From positions 2,666,597 to 2,730,596 of the forward strand of contig LR590083.2 of the NCBI GenBank assembly GCA_901457705.2: 64,000 nucleotides of DNA, read 5' to 3'. Shown here in pieces: positions 48,801 to 57,601 of this stretch (position 1 is its first letter; every line of letters starts with the position of its first letter). The stretch comes from Beijerinckiaceae bacterium RH AL1 (GTDB lineage Bacteria > Pseudomonadota > Alphaproteobacteria > Rhizobiales > Beijerinckiaceae). Position numbers and translations under genes: made by a program. Under the pieces are notes generated by a model. That model did no database searches and was not told the origin of the DNA. It saw nothing but the letters and a program-made list of their open reading frames with translations.

Positions 48801-50655
48801 AGGGCGGCTCGACGGGCACGGCTTCGGAGGCCTGCGCGCCGGACTGCCCGAGCGCGCGCGAGAAGGCGATGAGATCGCCGACGCGCTCGTCGCGCTCGCG
48901 GTCCGCCTGCTCGGCCGTGTAGAACTTGAAGGTTTGACGCAAATCGGTGTCGAGGCCCTTCCACCAGCCGGCGAAGGTCGGCAGGTCGTGCGTCGCGACG
49001 GCGGCCAGCGCCTTGCGCGGATAGTGCGACGGCGGCTTGAAGGCGCCGTCCTGCTCGCGCTCGAAATTGACGATGCGATACGAGAGGATGTCCGAGCCCA
49101 TGATGGCGTCGGCGAAGCCCTCGGGCGCCGTGCCGAGGTCCTCCGCGATGACAAGCGCGCGGGCGCGATGGCTCTCGATGCGCAGCACGGCGAGCATCGC
49201 GGCGAAGGGGTAGTTGACGTAGACGCCCTGCGTTGCCGGCATCCCGTCCGGCACGACGTAGAGGCGCTGCAGCTGGAAGGCATGGTCGATGCGGATCGCG
49301 CCGGCATGGCGCATGTTCGCGGCGACGAGCGTGCGGAACGCCTGCAGCCCCTGCTCTTCCAGCGTGCGCGGGTTGAACGGCGGCAGGCCCCAGTTCTGCC
49401 CGGTCGGCCCGAGCAGGTCCGGCGGCGCGCCGACGGCGATGCCCTTCAAGAACCAGTCCGGCCGCGCCCACAGCTCGGCGCCGGCGGTGTCGACGCCGAC
49501 CGCGAGGTCGCGATAGAGACCGATGGCCATCCCACCTTCGAGCGCGCGGCGCTGCGCGGCGGCGAGCTGCCGGTCGGCCAGCCACTGCAGCCAGGCGTGG
49601 AACGCGATCCTCTGCGGGTTCTCGGCGCGGAAGGTCTTCACCGCGTCGCTGCCGGCGTCGCGGTAGGGCTCGGGCCACTCGTTGACCCAGCTCTTGCCCT
49701 CGGCGGCGAAAAGCTCGGATAGCGCCTCGAAGGTCGCATGCAGCTCGAGCGGCTCGCCCAGCTCGGCGCGATAGGCCAGAAACTCCGGGTCCATCGCATT
49801 GCCGAAGCGCGGCCAGTAGCGCGACAGGATGTCGTGCTTCACGGCCCAGGACGCGGCATGGTCGACGAGGTGCGCCGCCCGCAACCGGTCGAGCTCGGCG
49901 GCCGCCTCGGGCGCATTCAGAAAGCGCGCCGCGGTGCTCGACGCGAAGTCGGGCAGCACCGTCGGATCGACGAAGATCGGATCGATGAAGAGGCGCGAGG
50001 ACGGCGAGTACGGCGAGATCTTCGAGCGGTCGGTCGGGAACAGCGTGTGCAAGGGCGAGAGGCCGAGGAACGACGCGCCGAAGCGCCCTGCCCCTTCGGC
50101 GAGATCGCCGACGTCCGAAAAATCGCCGATCCCGAAATTGGTCGGCGAGCGCAGGCCGTAGACCTGCGCGGTGACCCCGAAGCCGCGACCGCCGGCCGAG
50201 AGCGCCTCGGGAAGGAAGGCCCGCGGCGGCGCGGCGAGCACCCAGCCTTCCGCCGGCGGCGAGCCGCCGAGCGTCAGCCTGTGATAGCCGGCCGGCAGCG
50301 GATCGAGCTTGAGGCCGCCGGCGTTGCGCCGCTCGTCGGCGTGCGAGAGGCCCTCGCGCACCGTGCCGTCCTCGAGCAGCAGGCGCCACTCGACGTCGCC
50401 GTCGCTGCCGATCTCGATCGGCTCAGGGTTCTCGGGCAGCACCACGCTGGTCGTCGGCAGAACGCGGCGGTGGGCGGCGCGCAGGTTTTCGAGCGTCTGC
50501 GCGCGCGCGCTATCTGACGACACGTCGTAGCCCAGCGCCTGCACCACCGCAGCGATCGCTTCCGGCGACGAGTCGGTGTGCGTGCCGTGCGCGTTGCGGT
50601 AGCCTCGCTCGGCGCCGACACGCGAAGCGATTTCGTAGAGAAGGTCGTCGTTCAT
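45802..50655 (-). CDS. 4-alpha-glucanotransferase/maltooligosyltrehalose synthase fusion (MalQ-TreY)
   Basis: 1617 residues from ATG 50655 (MNDDLLYEIASRVGAERGYR). Residues 1-690 are GH77 amylomaltase: PYSPSSRLFIDPIFVD, nucleophile Asp in AGAIRIDHAFQLQRLY near 455, acid Glu in ALVIAEDLGTAPEG near 504 and THDLPTFAGWWKG near 555. A linker (about 690-704, GGGPPPHALAPP) leads to TreY (GH13_26, 705-1617): TYRLQFHKDFTFAHA, PGSTHGYDTVD, LLDIVPNHMGVGG, LRVDHIDGLADP near 1027, VVAEKILEPGE near 1053 and THDTKRGEDARAR near 1300. MalQ reshapes malto-oligosaccharides and TreY turns the reducing end into a trehalosyl unit for TreZ. It overlaps treZ and glgE by four bases each. Both halves look catalytically complete. 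Confidence 0.95.
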   Translation of the reverse strand: MNDDLLYEIASRVGAERGYRNAHGTHTDSSPEAIAAVVQALGYDVSSDSARAQTLENLRAAHRRVLPTTSVVLPENPEPIEIGSDGDVEWRLLLEDGTVREGLSHADERRNAGGLKLDPLPAGYHRLTLGGSPPAEGWVLAAPPRAFLPEALSAGGRGFGVTAQVYGLRSPTNFGIGDFSDVGDLAEGAGRFGASFLGLSPLHTLFPTDRSKISPYSPSSRLFIDPIFVDPTVLPDFASSTAARFLNAPEAAAELDRLRAAHLVDHAASWAVKHDILSRYWPRFGNAMDPEFLAYRAELGEPLELHATFEALSELFAAEGKSWVNEWPEPYRDAGSDAVKTFRAENPQRIAFHAWLQWLADRQLAAAQRRALEGGMAIGLYRDLAVGVDTAGAELWARPDWFLKGIAVGAPPDLLGPTGQNWGLPPFNPRTLEEQGLQAFRTLVAANMRHAGAIRIDHAFQLQRLYVVPDGMPATQGVYVNYPFAAMLAVLRIESHRARALVIAEDLGTAPEGFADAIMGSDILSYRIVNFEREQDGAFKPPSHYPRKALAAVATHDLPTFAGWWKGLDTDLRQTFKFYTAEQADRERDERVGDLIAFSRALGQSGAQASEAVPVEPPYEAAFRFVSKTNSMLSAIQLEDVLEEKDQANLPGPDVGHPNWRRKLARTVDGLLAPEGPLARASAITLEEGRELGGGPPPHALAPPSATYRLQFHKDFTFAHATEILTYLSKLGVSHIYASPILKARPGSTHGYDTVDSTQINPELGGQEGFERFAAAVAEHGMKILLDIVPNHMGVGGSENEWWLSLLEWGEMSPVADTYDVDWERLGAHDKLVAPFLGGQYGEILEKGDLKLAFDAEKGAFSVWHYEHKFPICPLTYPEILDRAVAVDTSEAGEGIDGLLRVAEDLRALAQEPAHRRHDIVETCERLKRRLAALAKRASVAQTIEQAIAVFNGTPGLPESFGSLHRLLERQAYRLSYWRVAASDVNYRRFFDIDGLAGVRIEEKAVFERTHALVFDLVRRGLIHGLRVDHIDGLADPRAYAAALQRAIGPNFYVVAEKILEPGEALRPWPLAGTTGYEMLNLIDGIFVDAENQRTFERIYHETTGFGQSYHAALLAAKRQVLLESFSSELESLVSDMKRIADANRLTRDYSVNAIRVALGDLVCAFPVYRTYITARGITSEDRKLVTEVIAEAKQITVLPDRSVHDFVGSVLLGTIPTGRPGRAAIQIVERFRRRFQQLTGPVMAKSLEDTLFYRYVRFLALNEVGGEPSRFGIPVGDFHAENVVRAKTWPLALTATATHDTKRGEDARARLIALSEAPDLWAQALAAWRAEARGVAKPDTNDQYLFLQAAIGAWPIELIEADDPAKMQELRERLAAFVPKALREAKRKSKWIEPNEAYETATIELLDRLFADDSVFVQRLRPILADLSRRGMLISLARTVLKCTLPGVPDFYQGTGLWDFSLVDPDNRRPVDYAERAEILADDAPLATLLRTWQDGAIKLRLAADLLRDRRENALFYARSDYAPLTVTGGKWSKLVAFVRRFGSERLVVVVPRLSGSGSGVSVMPVGQAFWGATTIDLPAGRWRDVFEGRTIESSGSVPAGTLLESLPFAVMRMTA

Positions 50656-52463
50656 TGCGTGGGGCCGATAAGGATGGCGCCGGTCCAGGCCGGCAGCTTG
50701 GGTTGGCTCGCGAGGTCGAGCCCGTCGCTTTGCCACAGAACCTTCGTGCCTGACGGCACGTCGGGTGCGAAGGCCGGATCGGCGAAGTTGCCGACGAAGA
50801 CGAGGCTGCCTGCCTGGAAGCGCCAGACGACCTCGAGGCCGCCGGCGCCGTGGCGCGCGTGACGCGCGTCGATGAAGCCGGACGCCATCAGCGGCACGAC
50901 ATGCTCGGCGCGCAGCGCCAGCAGCGCGCGCGTCTCGGCGAGGATCGCCGCATGCGGCTCACGCTCCGCCTCATCCCAGTCGATCTTCGAGCGCTCGAAG
51001 GTCTCCGGAATCGTCGGGTCCGGAACCGACTCGCCGGCAAACGACGCGAACTTCTCGAACTCCTTCGTCCGGCCCTTGCGGACGGCCTCTGCGAGATCCG
51101 GCTCGCGCTCGAAGTCGACGAAGAACTGGAACGGCGTCGTCGCGCCCCACTCGTCGCCCTGGAAGATCATCGGGATCTGCGGCGCGAGGTAGAGCACGGC
51201 ACGCGAGAGCTTCATGTGCGTCGCATCGGCCAGGCTCGTCAGCCTGTCGCCCTGCGCGCGGTTGCCGATCTGGTCGTGGTTCTGCAGGAAGGCGACGAAG
51301 GCCTGCGGCGGCAGGCCGCTCGTCTTCTCGCCGCGATGGTGGCCGAGGTTCGGCGACATCTCGCCCTGGTAGGCGAAGCCTTCGGCGAGGCAGCGGCCGA
51401 GGCGCGCGACCGTGTCGCCGGCGAAGTCGGCGTAGTAGCCTTCGTTCTCGCCGGTCAGCAGAACGTGCCAGCAATGGTGGATGTCGTCGTCCCACTGCGC
51501 ATCGTAGGAGATCGAACGACCCTCGCCGTCGCGCGTCAGCCGGTGCGCCTCGTTGGCCTCGTTCTCGAGCACGAGATGCACGTGGCGCCCGACGAACTTC
51601 TCGCGGATGCGCTCGGCCAGCTCGTCGAGGAAATGCTTGTCGCCGTCGTCGAGGATGGCGTGGACGGCATCGAAGCGCAGCCCGTCGAAGCGGTATTCCT
51701 CGAGCCAGTAGAGCGCGTTGGCGATGAAGAACTCGCGTACGACGTCGGATGCCTCGCTCTTGCCGTCGAAGTTGATGCCCGCCCCCCACGGCGTCTCGTG
51801 CCGCTCGGTGAAGAAGCTCTTGGCATAGGAATGCAGAAAGTTTCCCGTCGGACCGAAGTGGTTGTAGACGACGTCGAGGAAGACCATCAGGCCGTGGCCG
51901 TGCGCGGCATCGACGAGCTTCTTCAAGTCGTCCGGCGTGCCGTAGGCATTGTTGGGCGCAAACGGCAGCACGCCGTCGTAGCCCCAGTTGCGCTTGCCGG
52001 TGATCTCGGCGATCGGCATCAGCTCGATTGCGGTGATGCCGGTGTCCTTCAGCGTCGCGAGCTTCTCGATGAGCCCGTCGTAGGTGCCGGCCGGCGTCGC
52101 GGTGCCGACATGCATCTCGTTCAGCACGACCTCGTCCCACGGACGGCCGGCCCAGCCGTCGTTCGTCCATGCGTAGGCGCGCGGATCGACGATGGTCGAG
52201 CGGCGGTCGCGATCGTCCGCCTGGAAGCGCGAGGCGGGGTCCGGCACGAGATCGTCGGTGCCGTCGATCGCGAAGCCGTAGCGCTGGCCGGCCTTGGCCT
52301 CGGGATCGACGAGCTTGTACCAGCCCTGGCCGATCGCCGGCATGGCGACGCGGCGCTCCTCGCAGACGAGGTCGACGCGCTTGGCGGTCGGCGCCCAGAG
52401 CGCGAAGCGGACCCCGTCAGGGACGATCTCGGCGCCAAACGGCATCGAATGGTTGCTGTGCAT
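50652..52463 (-). CDS. treZ: Maltooligosyltrehalose trehalohydrolase
   Basis: Releases trehalose from maltooligosyltrehalose made by TreY. 603 residues from ATG 52463. An N-terminal beta module (PDGVRFALWAPTAKRVDLV) precedes a GH13 barrel with VYNHFGPTGNFLHSYAKSFF, the nucleophile Asp in DGLRFDAVHAILDDGD near 264, Glu in HLVLENEANEAHRL near 300 and Asp in FLQNHDQIGNRAQGDRL near 394. The stop overlaps the MalQ-TreY start by four bases; glgX ends 15 bases upstream. GlgX-TreZ-TreY is the classic TreXYZ order with a MalQ domain added. Confidence 0.97.
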   Translation of the reverse strand: MHSNHSMPFGAEIVPDGVRFALWAPTAKRVDLVCEERRVAMPAIGQGWYKLVDPEAKAGQRYGFAIDGTDDLVPDPASRFQADDRDRRSTIVDPRAYAWTNDGWAGRPWDEVVLNEMHVGTATPAGTYDGLIEKLATLKDTGITAIELMPIAEITGKRNWGYDGVLPFAPNNAYGTPDDLKKLVDAAHGHGLMVFLDVVYNHFGPTGNFLHSYAKSFFTERHETPWGAGINFDGKSEASDVVREFFIANALYWLEEYRFDGLRFDAVHAILDDGDKHFLDELAERIREKFVGRHVHLVLENEANEAHRLTRDGEGRSISYDAQWDDDIHHCWHVLLTGENEGYYADFAGDTVARLGRCLAEGFAYQGEMSPNLGHHRGEKTSGLPPQAFVAFLQNHDQIGNRAQGDRLTSLADATHMKLSRAVLYLAPQIPMIFQGDEWGATTPFQFFVDFEREPDLAEAVRKGRTKEFEKFASFAGESVPDPTIPETFERSKIDWDEAEREPHAAILAETRALLALRAEHVVPLMASGFIDARHARHGAGGLEVVWRFQAGSLVFVGNFADPAFAPDVPSGTKVLWQSDGLDLASQPKLPAWTGAILIGPTQ

Positions 52464-52478
52464 TCGCCCCCAGCTTCT

Positions 52479-54566
52479 TCAGGTCTCGTGTTGCAGAAGT
52501 ACGAATGAACGCGACATCAGCCGAAAGGCTTCCCCCGGCAAAACAGAATTTGCCGCCGGGTCACTCAAGCCTTTGGCGCGTGTCGATTCGAAGACGGGCT
52601 TGAACGAGCCGCAGGGAAAACCCGGCGGCAGCACGAAGTCGACGTCGACGCCCGCAGCATTAAAGAGCAGCAGGATGCGCTCGTGCGGCGCACCGTAGTT
52701 GCCGATCTGCATGCCGAGCGTGCGGCGCTCGGCGTCGCCCCAGGTGTCGCCGACCAGCTCGCGGCCGTCGGCGGCGAGCCAGTAGACGTCCTTTAGCCCG
52801 GTCTCCTCGATGACCTGGCCGGTGAAGAACTCGAGCCTGCGGAAGACCTCGTGGCTCTTGCGCAGCGCGACGAGGTTGCGGACGTAGTCGAGCAGATCGG
52901 GGTCGGTGCGGTCGGTCCAGTCGAGCCAGCTCGTCTCGTTGTCCTGGCAATAGGCGTTGTTGTTGCCGCCCTGGCTGCGCGAGAGCTCGTCGCCCATCAA
53001 GAGCATCGGCGTGCCGATCGCCAGGATCGACGTGGCGAGCAGGTTGCGCTTCTGCCGATTGCGCCGCGCGATGATGACGGGATCGCTCGTTGCGCCCTCG
53101 ACGCCCTGATTCCACGAGTAGTTCGGCTCGTGGCCGTCCTTGTTGTCCTCGCCGTTCTTCTGGTTGTGGCGCGAGTTGTAGGAGACGACGTCCTGCAGCG
53201 TGAAGCCGTCGTGCGAGGCGACATATTGCACGCTGGCCCACGGCTTGCGGCCGGAATGGTTGAAGATGTCGGACGAGCCGGAGAGCCGGCTCGCCATGCC
53301 CGGCATCTGGCCCTGGTCGCCGCGCCAGAACGCGCGGATCGTGTCGCGGAAGCGGTCGTTCCAGTCGCCCCAGCCGGTCGGGAAGCCGCCGACGCGGTAG
53401 CCGCCGGCGCCGAGATCCCAGGCCTCGGCGATCAGCTTGACGCGCGAGAGCACGGGGTCCTGCTGGATCGCCTGCAGGAAGCCGGAGCGATGCGAGACGT
53501 CGAACGGCTCGCGGATCAGCGCCGGCGCTAGATCGAAGCGGAAGCCGTCGACATGGTAGGCCTCGACCCAGTGGCGAAGGCTGTCCAGAACGAGCTGCAG
53601 CACGCGCGGATGCGAGACGTCGAGCGTGTTGCCGCAGCCCGTGCAGTCCCAGTAGTGGCGGGGATTGTCGGGCACGAGCTTGTAGTAGGACTTGTTGTCG
53701 ACGCCGCGGAAGGACAGCGTCGGCCCGAGGTTGTGGCCCTCGCAGGTGTGATTGTAGACGACGTCGAGCAGCACCTCGATGCCGGCCGAATGCAGCGCCG
53801 CGATCGCCGCGCGCAGGCCCGTCGCGCCGTCGGGGCCGAAGTAGCGCGGCTCGGGCGCGAAATAGCCCAGCGTCGAGTAGCCCCAGTAGTTGACGAGCCC
53901 CTTGTCGAACAGGAAGCGGTCGTCGGCGAAGGACTGGATCGGCAAGAGCTCGACGGCGGTGATGCCGAGCTTGACGAGATGCTCGATCACCACGGGATGC
54001 CCGAGCGCCGTATAGGTCCCGCGCACCGGCCCCTCGATCTCGGGATGCAGCTCGGTGAAGCCCTTGACGTGCGCCTCGTAGATCAGCGTGTCGCGCCAGG
54101 GCACGCTCGGCTTTTCGTCATGGCCCCAGGTGATCGCCGGGTCCTCGACGACGGCCTTCGGCACGTAAGGTGCGGAATCGCGACGATCGATCGTGAGGTC
54201 GCCGCGCGGCGCGCCGACACGGAAGCCGTAGACCGCGTCGTGCCAGCGGATGCGCCCGGCGATCTGCCGGGCATAGGGGTCGAGCACCAGCTTCTGCGGG
54301 TTGAAGCGATGGCCAGAGCCCGGCTCGTAGGGCCCATGCACGCGGTAGCCGTAGAGCTGGCCCGGGCGCAGGCCCTTCACGTAACCGTGCCACACCTGGT
54401 TGGTGCAGCAGGGCAGCAGATACTTTTGCGTCTCGACGCGGCCCTTGTCGTCGAAGAGGCACAGCTCGACCGCGGTGGCGTGCGCGGAGAACAGGGCGAA
54501 GTTGACGCCCTGGCCGTCCCACGTCGCGCCGAGGGGGAGATGCTCCCCTTCGCTCAGCTCGTGCAT
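52479..54566 (-). CDS. glgX: Glycogen debranching enzyme (GlgX/TreX type)
   Basis: Hydrolyses alpha-1,6 branches, giving linear chains for TreY. 695 residues from ATG 54566. CBM48-like N-terminus (HLPLGATWDGQGVNFALFSA), GH13_11 barrel with LLDVVYNHTCEGHNLGPTLS, the nucleophile Asp in DGFRFDLAPALIREP near 340, Glu in KLIAEAWDLGAGGY near 379 and Asp in YVASHDGFTLQDVVSYN near 451. NPRHYWDCTGCGNTLD is typical of the isoamylase/TreX group. Its start is 10 bases after the otsA stop, and treZ follows after 15 bases. Confidence 0.96.
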   Translation of the reverse strand: MHELSEGEHLPLGATWDGQGVNFALFSAHATAVELCLFDDKGRVETQKYLLPCCTNQVWHGYVKGLRPGQLYGYRVHGPYEPGSGHRFNPQKLVLDPYARQIAGRIRWHDAVYGFRVGAPRGDLTIDRRDSAPYVPKAVVEDPAITWGHDEKPSVPWRDTLIYEAHVKGFTELHPEIEGPVRGTYTALGHPVVIEHLVKLGITAVELLPIQSFADDRFLFDKGLVNYWGYSTLGYFAPEPRYFGPDGATGLRAAIAALHSAGIEVLLDVVYNHTCEGHNLGPTLSFRGVDNKSYYKLVPDNPRHYWDCTGCGNTLDVSHPRVLQLVLDSLRHWVEAYHVDGFRFDLAPALIREPFDVSHRSGFLQAIQQDPVLSRVKLIAEAWDLGAGGYRVGGFPTGWGDWNDRFRDTIRAFWRGDQGQMPGMASRLSGSSDIFNHSGRKPWASVQYVASHDGFTLQDVVSYNSRHNQKNGEDNKDGHEPNYSWNQGVEGATSDPVIIARRNRQKRNLLATSILAIGTPMLLMGDELSRSQGGNNNAYCQDNETSWLDWTDRTDPDLLDYVRNLVALRKSHEVFRRLEFFTGQVIEETGLKDVYWLAADGRELVGDTWGDAERRTLGMQIGNYGAPHERILLLFNAAGVDVDFVLPPGFPCGSFKPVFESTRAKGLSDPAANSVLPGEAFRLMSRSFVLLQHET

Positions 54567-54576
54567 ACGGATCGGA

Positions 54577-56100
54577 TCAGCTTCTGGCCGTGGAAGGCGC
54601 CCAATGGCTGCCGCGCCGGCGCAGGTCGATCGGCGACTCGATCGCCGCGTCCGGCGCCTTGATCTCGGGCGCCCCGCCGATCTTCAGCTCGTCGAGGAAG
54701 GTCTTGCACCAGTTGTCGACGTCGTTGGTCTCGATCGTCGCCATCATCGCCTCCCAGCGCTCGATGCGCTCGCGACGCGGCATCTCGAAGGCCCGCTGGA
54801 TGGCCGAGGCGGTCTCCTCGAGATTGTAGGGATTGACGATCAGCGCCTGGTCGAGCTCGTGCACGGCGCCGGCGAAGCGCGACAGCACGATCACGCCGGG
54901 ATCCTCGGGATCCTGCGCGGCGACATATTCCTTGGCGACGAGGTTCATGCCGTCGCGCAGCGGCGTGACGAGGCCGACCTTAGCGAGCCGGTAGAGCCCG
55001 GCGAGCACGGTGCGCGGCAGCGCCTTGTTGACGTAGCGCACGGGCGTCCAGTCGACGTCGCCGAGGCGGCCGTTGACGTGCCCGACATGCTCGGCGACCT
55101 CGCGCTGCATCTCGGCGTATTCCGGCACCTCCGAGCGCGACTTCGGCGTCACCTGCAGCAGCGTGACGCGCGCCTTCATCGCGGCATGCGACTTCTCGAC
55201 GAAGGTCGCGAAGGAATCGATGCGCTCGCGGATGCCCTTCGAGTAATCGAGCCGGTCGACGCCGATGACGAGCGGATGGCCCTCGAGGCTCTGCACCATG
55301 CGCTTGACGAGCGGGTTGCGCTCGGCGGTGCGCGCCTCGTCGGCGAACGCTGCGGTCTCGATCGAGATCGGGAAGGCGGTCGCGCGGAACTTGCGGCCGA
55401 AGGCGTGCAGCCAGTCGCCAGCCGCCGCGACGCCGGCCTTGGCGCGGGTGATGCAGTTGCGGAAATTTTCGGCATCGACCGGCGTCTGGAAGCCGATCAG
55501 ATCGTAGGCCGCGAAGCACTTGAGGATGCGGTCGTACGCCGGGATCGCGGCGGCGATGTCCGAGGGCGGCCAGGGGATGTGGTAGAAGAAGCCGATCTTG
55601 TTCGAGAACCCGAGGTCGCGCAGGAACTGCGCCATCGGGATGAAATGATAGTCCTGGATCCAGATGACGTCGGTCGGCTTCAGGAGCCGGGCGAGGCGGC
55701 GGGCGAACTGCTCGTTGACGCGAAAGTAGGCGTTGACGTCGCGCCGCGAGAGGTCGGCGAGGTCGAGCCGATAGTGGCAGACCGGCCAAAGCACCCGGTT
55801 GGCGAAGCCGTGATAATATTCGTCGATGTCGCGGCGCGTGAGATCGGCGACGGCGTAGTCGACGTTGCCATGTGTCTGCTCGTGCAGCTGCGGCTCGGGC
55901 TCGGTCGCCGTCTTGCCGGACCAGCCGAACCACAGGCCGCCGGTCCGCTCCAGCGCGGCGCCCAGCGCGACCGCCAAACCGCCTGCCGTCGAAGCGCCTG
56001 GCGTCGGGACCGGAACACGGTTGGAGACCACCACCAAACGGCCGGACCGCTTCGATTCTTCGAGCGCGGCGGCCTCCTTCATGATCCCGAAATCCGTCAT
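54577..56100 (-). CDS. otsA: Trehalose-6-phosphate synthase
   Basis: GT20 enzyme making trehalose 6-phosphate from a nucleotide-glucose and glucose 6-phosphate. 507 residues from ATG 56100 (an internal ATG at residue 7 is possible). [20 protein letters not shown] with [20 protein letters not shown] form the N-terminal glucose-6-phosphate site, [20 protein letters not shown] contains the conserved DYH, and [20 protein letters not shown] holds the Arg/Lys nucleotide-diphosphate residues. First gene of the seven-gene run; the promoter should lie in the 142 bases upstream. No otsB phosphatase is encoded here or fused to it, so dephosphorylation relies on a gene elsewhere. Confidence 0.97.
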   Translation of the reverse strand: MTDFGIMKEAAALEESKRSGRLVVVSNRVPVPTPGASTAGGLAVALGAALERTGGLWFGWSGKTATEPEPQLHEQTHGNVDYAVADLTRRDIDEYYHGFANRVLWPVCHYRLDLADLSRRDVNAYFRVNEQFARRLARLLKPTDVIWIQDYHFIPMAQFLRDLGFSNKIGFFYHIPWPPSDIAAAIPAYDRILKCFAAYDLIGFQTPVDAENFRNCITRAKAGVAAAGDWLHAFGRKFRATAFPISIETAAFADEARTAERNPLVKRMVQSLEGHPLVIGVDRLDYSKGIRERIDSFATFVEKSHAAMKARVTLLQVTPKSRSEVPEYAEMQREVAEHVGHVNGRLGDVDWTPVRYVNKALPRTVLAGLYRLAKVGLVTPLRDGMNLVAKEYVAAQDPEDPGVIVLSRFAGAVHELDQALIVNPYNLEETASAIQRAFEMPRRERIERWEAMMATIETNDVDNWCKTFLDELKIGGAPEIKAPDAAIESPIDLRRRGSHWAPSTARS

Positions 56101-56242
56101 CGTCCCCCGTGCCGCGCTTTCGACGAAACCGTGCGGTCAACGCGGCAGCTTGCCTGTTCGTTGCAGCGCTTCCGCTGAGCCTTAGCGGTGAAGCAAGGCT
56201 CTGGCCACCCCGGGGCATTCCAAACTGTCTGAAGCCGGCGTG

Positions 56243-57325
56243 TCAGGCCTCCGCTTCGTCGGCGAGCTCCGCATCGGTCTCGTAGACGACGAAGCTGCCG
56301 GCGAGTGCGACGGCGCAGCCGAGCGCGGTGTTCGACAGCCGCGCAAGGAACAGCGGGCCGATCGGCTCGCCGGGCGGGAGCGCCGTATCGATAAGCACGA
56401 GCACCCAGGCCGAGAGGATCGCCACGCCGAGCCCGTAGTTGCGATCGAAGCCGAGCGGCCAGACGAACGGCAGCGCGACGGCGAGCAGCAGCAGCGTGTG
56501 GCTGCGCGCCGACGTCGGCACGACGAGGACGAGCAGAAAGGCCGCGAGAACGCCGGCCAGCGTGCCGAGGAAACGCTGCATGACCCGGATCGTGTTGGCG
56601 CGGCGGTCGGGCTGCATCACCAGCACCGTGGTGAGCGCGATCCAGTAGGGCCGCGTGGTGATCCACGCGAGGCCGAGGGCGAGACCGGCCGCCGTCGCCA
56701 GGCCGAAGACGAGGCTGAAGCGTGGGCCGGGATAGGTGACGGCCGCCTGCATCCGCGCGATGCGGATGCCGCGACGGCCGTGCCGGATGTGGTCGTCGAG
56801 GAGGACGGCTGCGAGCGACAGCGCCGTGCCGACGACGACCGCAAGGACGATGGCAGCGTTGCCGACCGGCAGGAAGGCGCTGACGAGGAGGCTGACCAGG
56901 GCATAGCGCGGGATCGCCTCGACGCCGGGCGTGCTGCCGTGCACGAAGCCGGCGAAGAGCGCGACCACGAAGGTGGTCAGCATGATCATCGGCGGGTTGC
57001 CGGCGACGAGCACGCCGAGCGCGCCGGCGCCGGCGCACAGCAGCGCGCCGATCAGCTGCACCCAAATCCGGGTCGGCAGGTCGGACGCCTTGTCGGCGAA
57101 GCAGAGGAAGTTGGTGAAGAAGGCGCAGACGACCGCCTGCTCCGGCGACCCGAGCGCCAGGAAGGCGACGAAGCCGATGCCGATGGCCCCGCCGCTGCGC
57201 AGCATCGCGGCGCGCGGCGGCGCGGCAGCACGCAGGGCCACCACCGCCTTGGCGAAGGCCGCAAGCCGCTCGCTTGCCGGCCGCGCATCCGCCGGGCGTC
57301 CGTCTGCCGGCCTCCCGTCGCTCAC
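56243..57325 (-). CDS. FUSC-family inner-membrane protein
   Basis: 360 residues, GTG start at 57325 with GGGGGAG just upstream. Two blocks of about five transmembrane helices (about 42-175 and 215-340) form the fusaric-acid-resistance-like/FUSC layout. The second block starts with RFSLVFGLATAAGLALGLAW and contains ALTTVLVMQPDRRANTIRVM plus QRFLGTLAGVLAAFLL, the signature of the family. The N-terminus has a GRPADGRPADARPASE micro-repeat. Such proteins are linked to efflux of aromatic acids, but shortened forms have unknown substrates. Divergent from the lipid locus at 57602; ends 143 bases before otsA. Confidence 0.85.
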   Translation of the reverse strand: MSDGRPADGRPADARPASERLAAFAKAVVALRAAAPPRAAMLRSGGAIGIGFVAFLALGSPEQAVVCAFFTNFLCFADKASDLPTRIWVQLIGALLCAGAGALGVLVAGNPPMIMLTTFVVALFAGFVHGSTPGVEAIPRYALVSLLVSAFLPVGNAAIVLAVVVGTALSLAAVLLDDHIRHGRRGIRIARMQAAVTYPGPRFSLVFGLATAAGLALGLAWITTRPYWIALTTVLVMQPDRRANTIRVMQRFLGTLAGVLAAFLLVLVVPTSARSHTLLLLAVALPFVWPLGFDRNYGLGVAILSAWVLVLIDTALPPGEPIGPLFLARLSNTALGCAVALAGSFVVYETDAELADEAEA

Positions 57326-57369
57326 AACTCCCCCAAGCCGATCCTCGCCGGCATCCGCTGCCGCCCCCT

Positions 57370-57425
57370 CGTCAAGGATTGTATTGTAACGGATTGTAAT
57401 GCGAATTGAATAATCGGTTAACCCT
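57370..57425 (+). promoter_or_regulatory. AT-rich control region ahead of the sphingolipid-like locus
   Basis: In otherwise GC-rich sequence this 55-base stretch is markedly AT-rich and contains GGATTGTA twice, 15 bases apart (57376 and 57391). It lies between the divergent FUSC gene and the oxoamine synthase, with a leader of about 180 bases before the first ATG. A promoter or operator is likely, but exact elements are not assigned. Confidence 0.35.
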
Positions 57426-57601
57426 CTGTTTCAGCGTCGAAATCCAGAGTTACGCCGGAACGGGACGCAGGCGTTTCGCCGGGCGTGTCTTTCGTGCGCT
57501 TGTCCGGGCACTTCGAGATGGTATCGATCGCCCACCTGAACGAAATGTCATGATCCCTCCGCCCAGCGGCGGGGCGATCGCCAAGAACAGAGACGGGAAA
57601 C

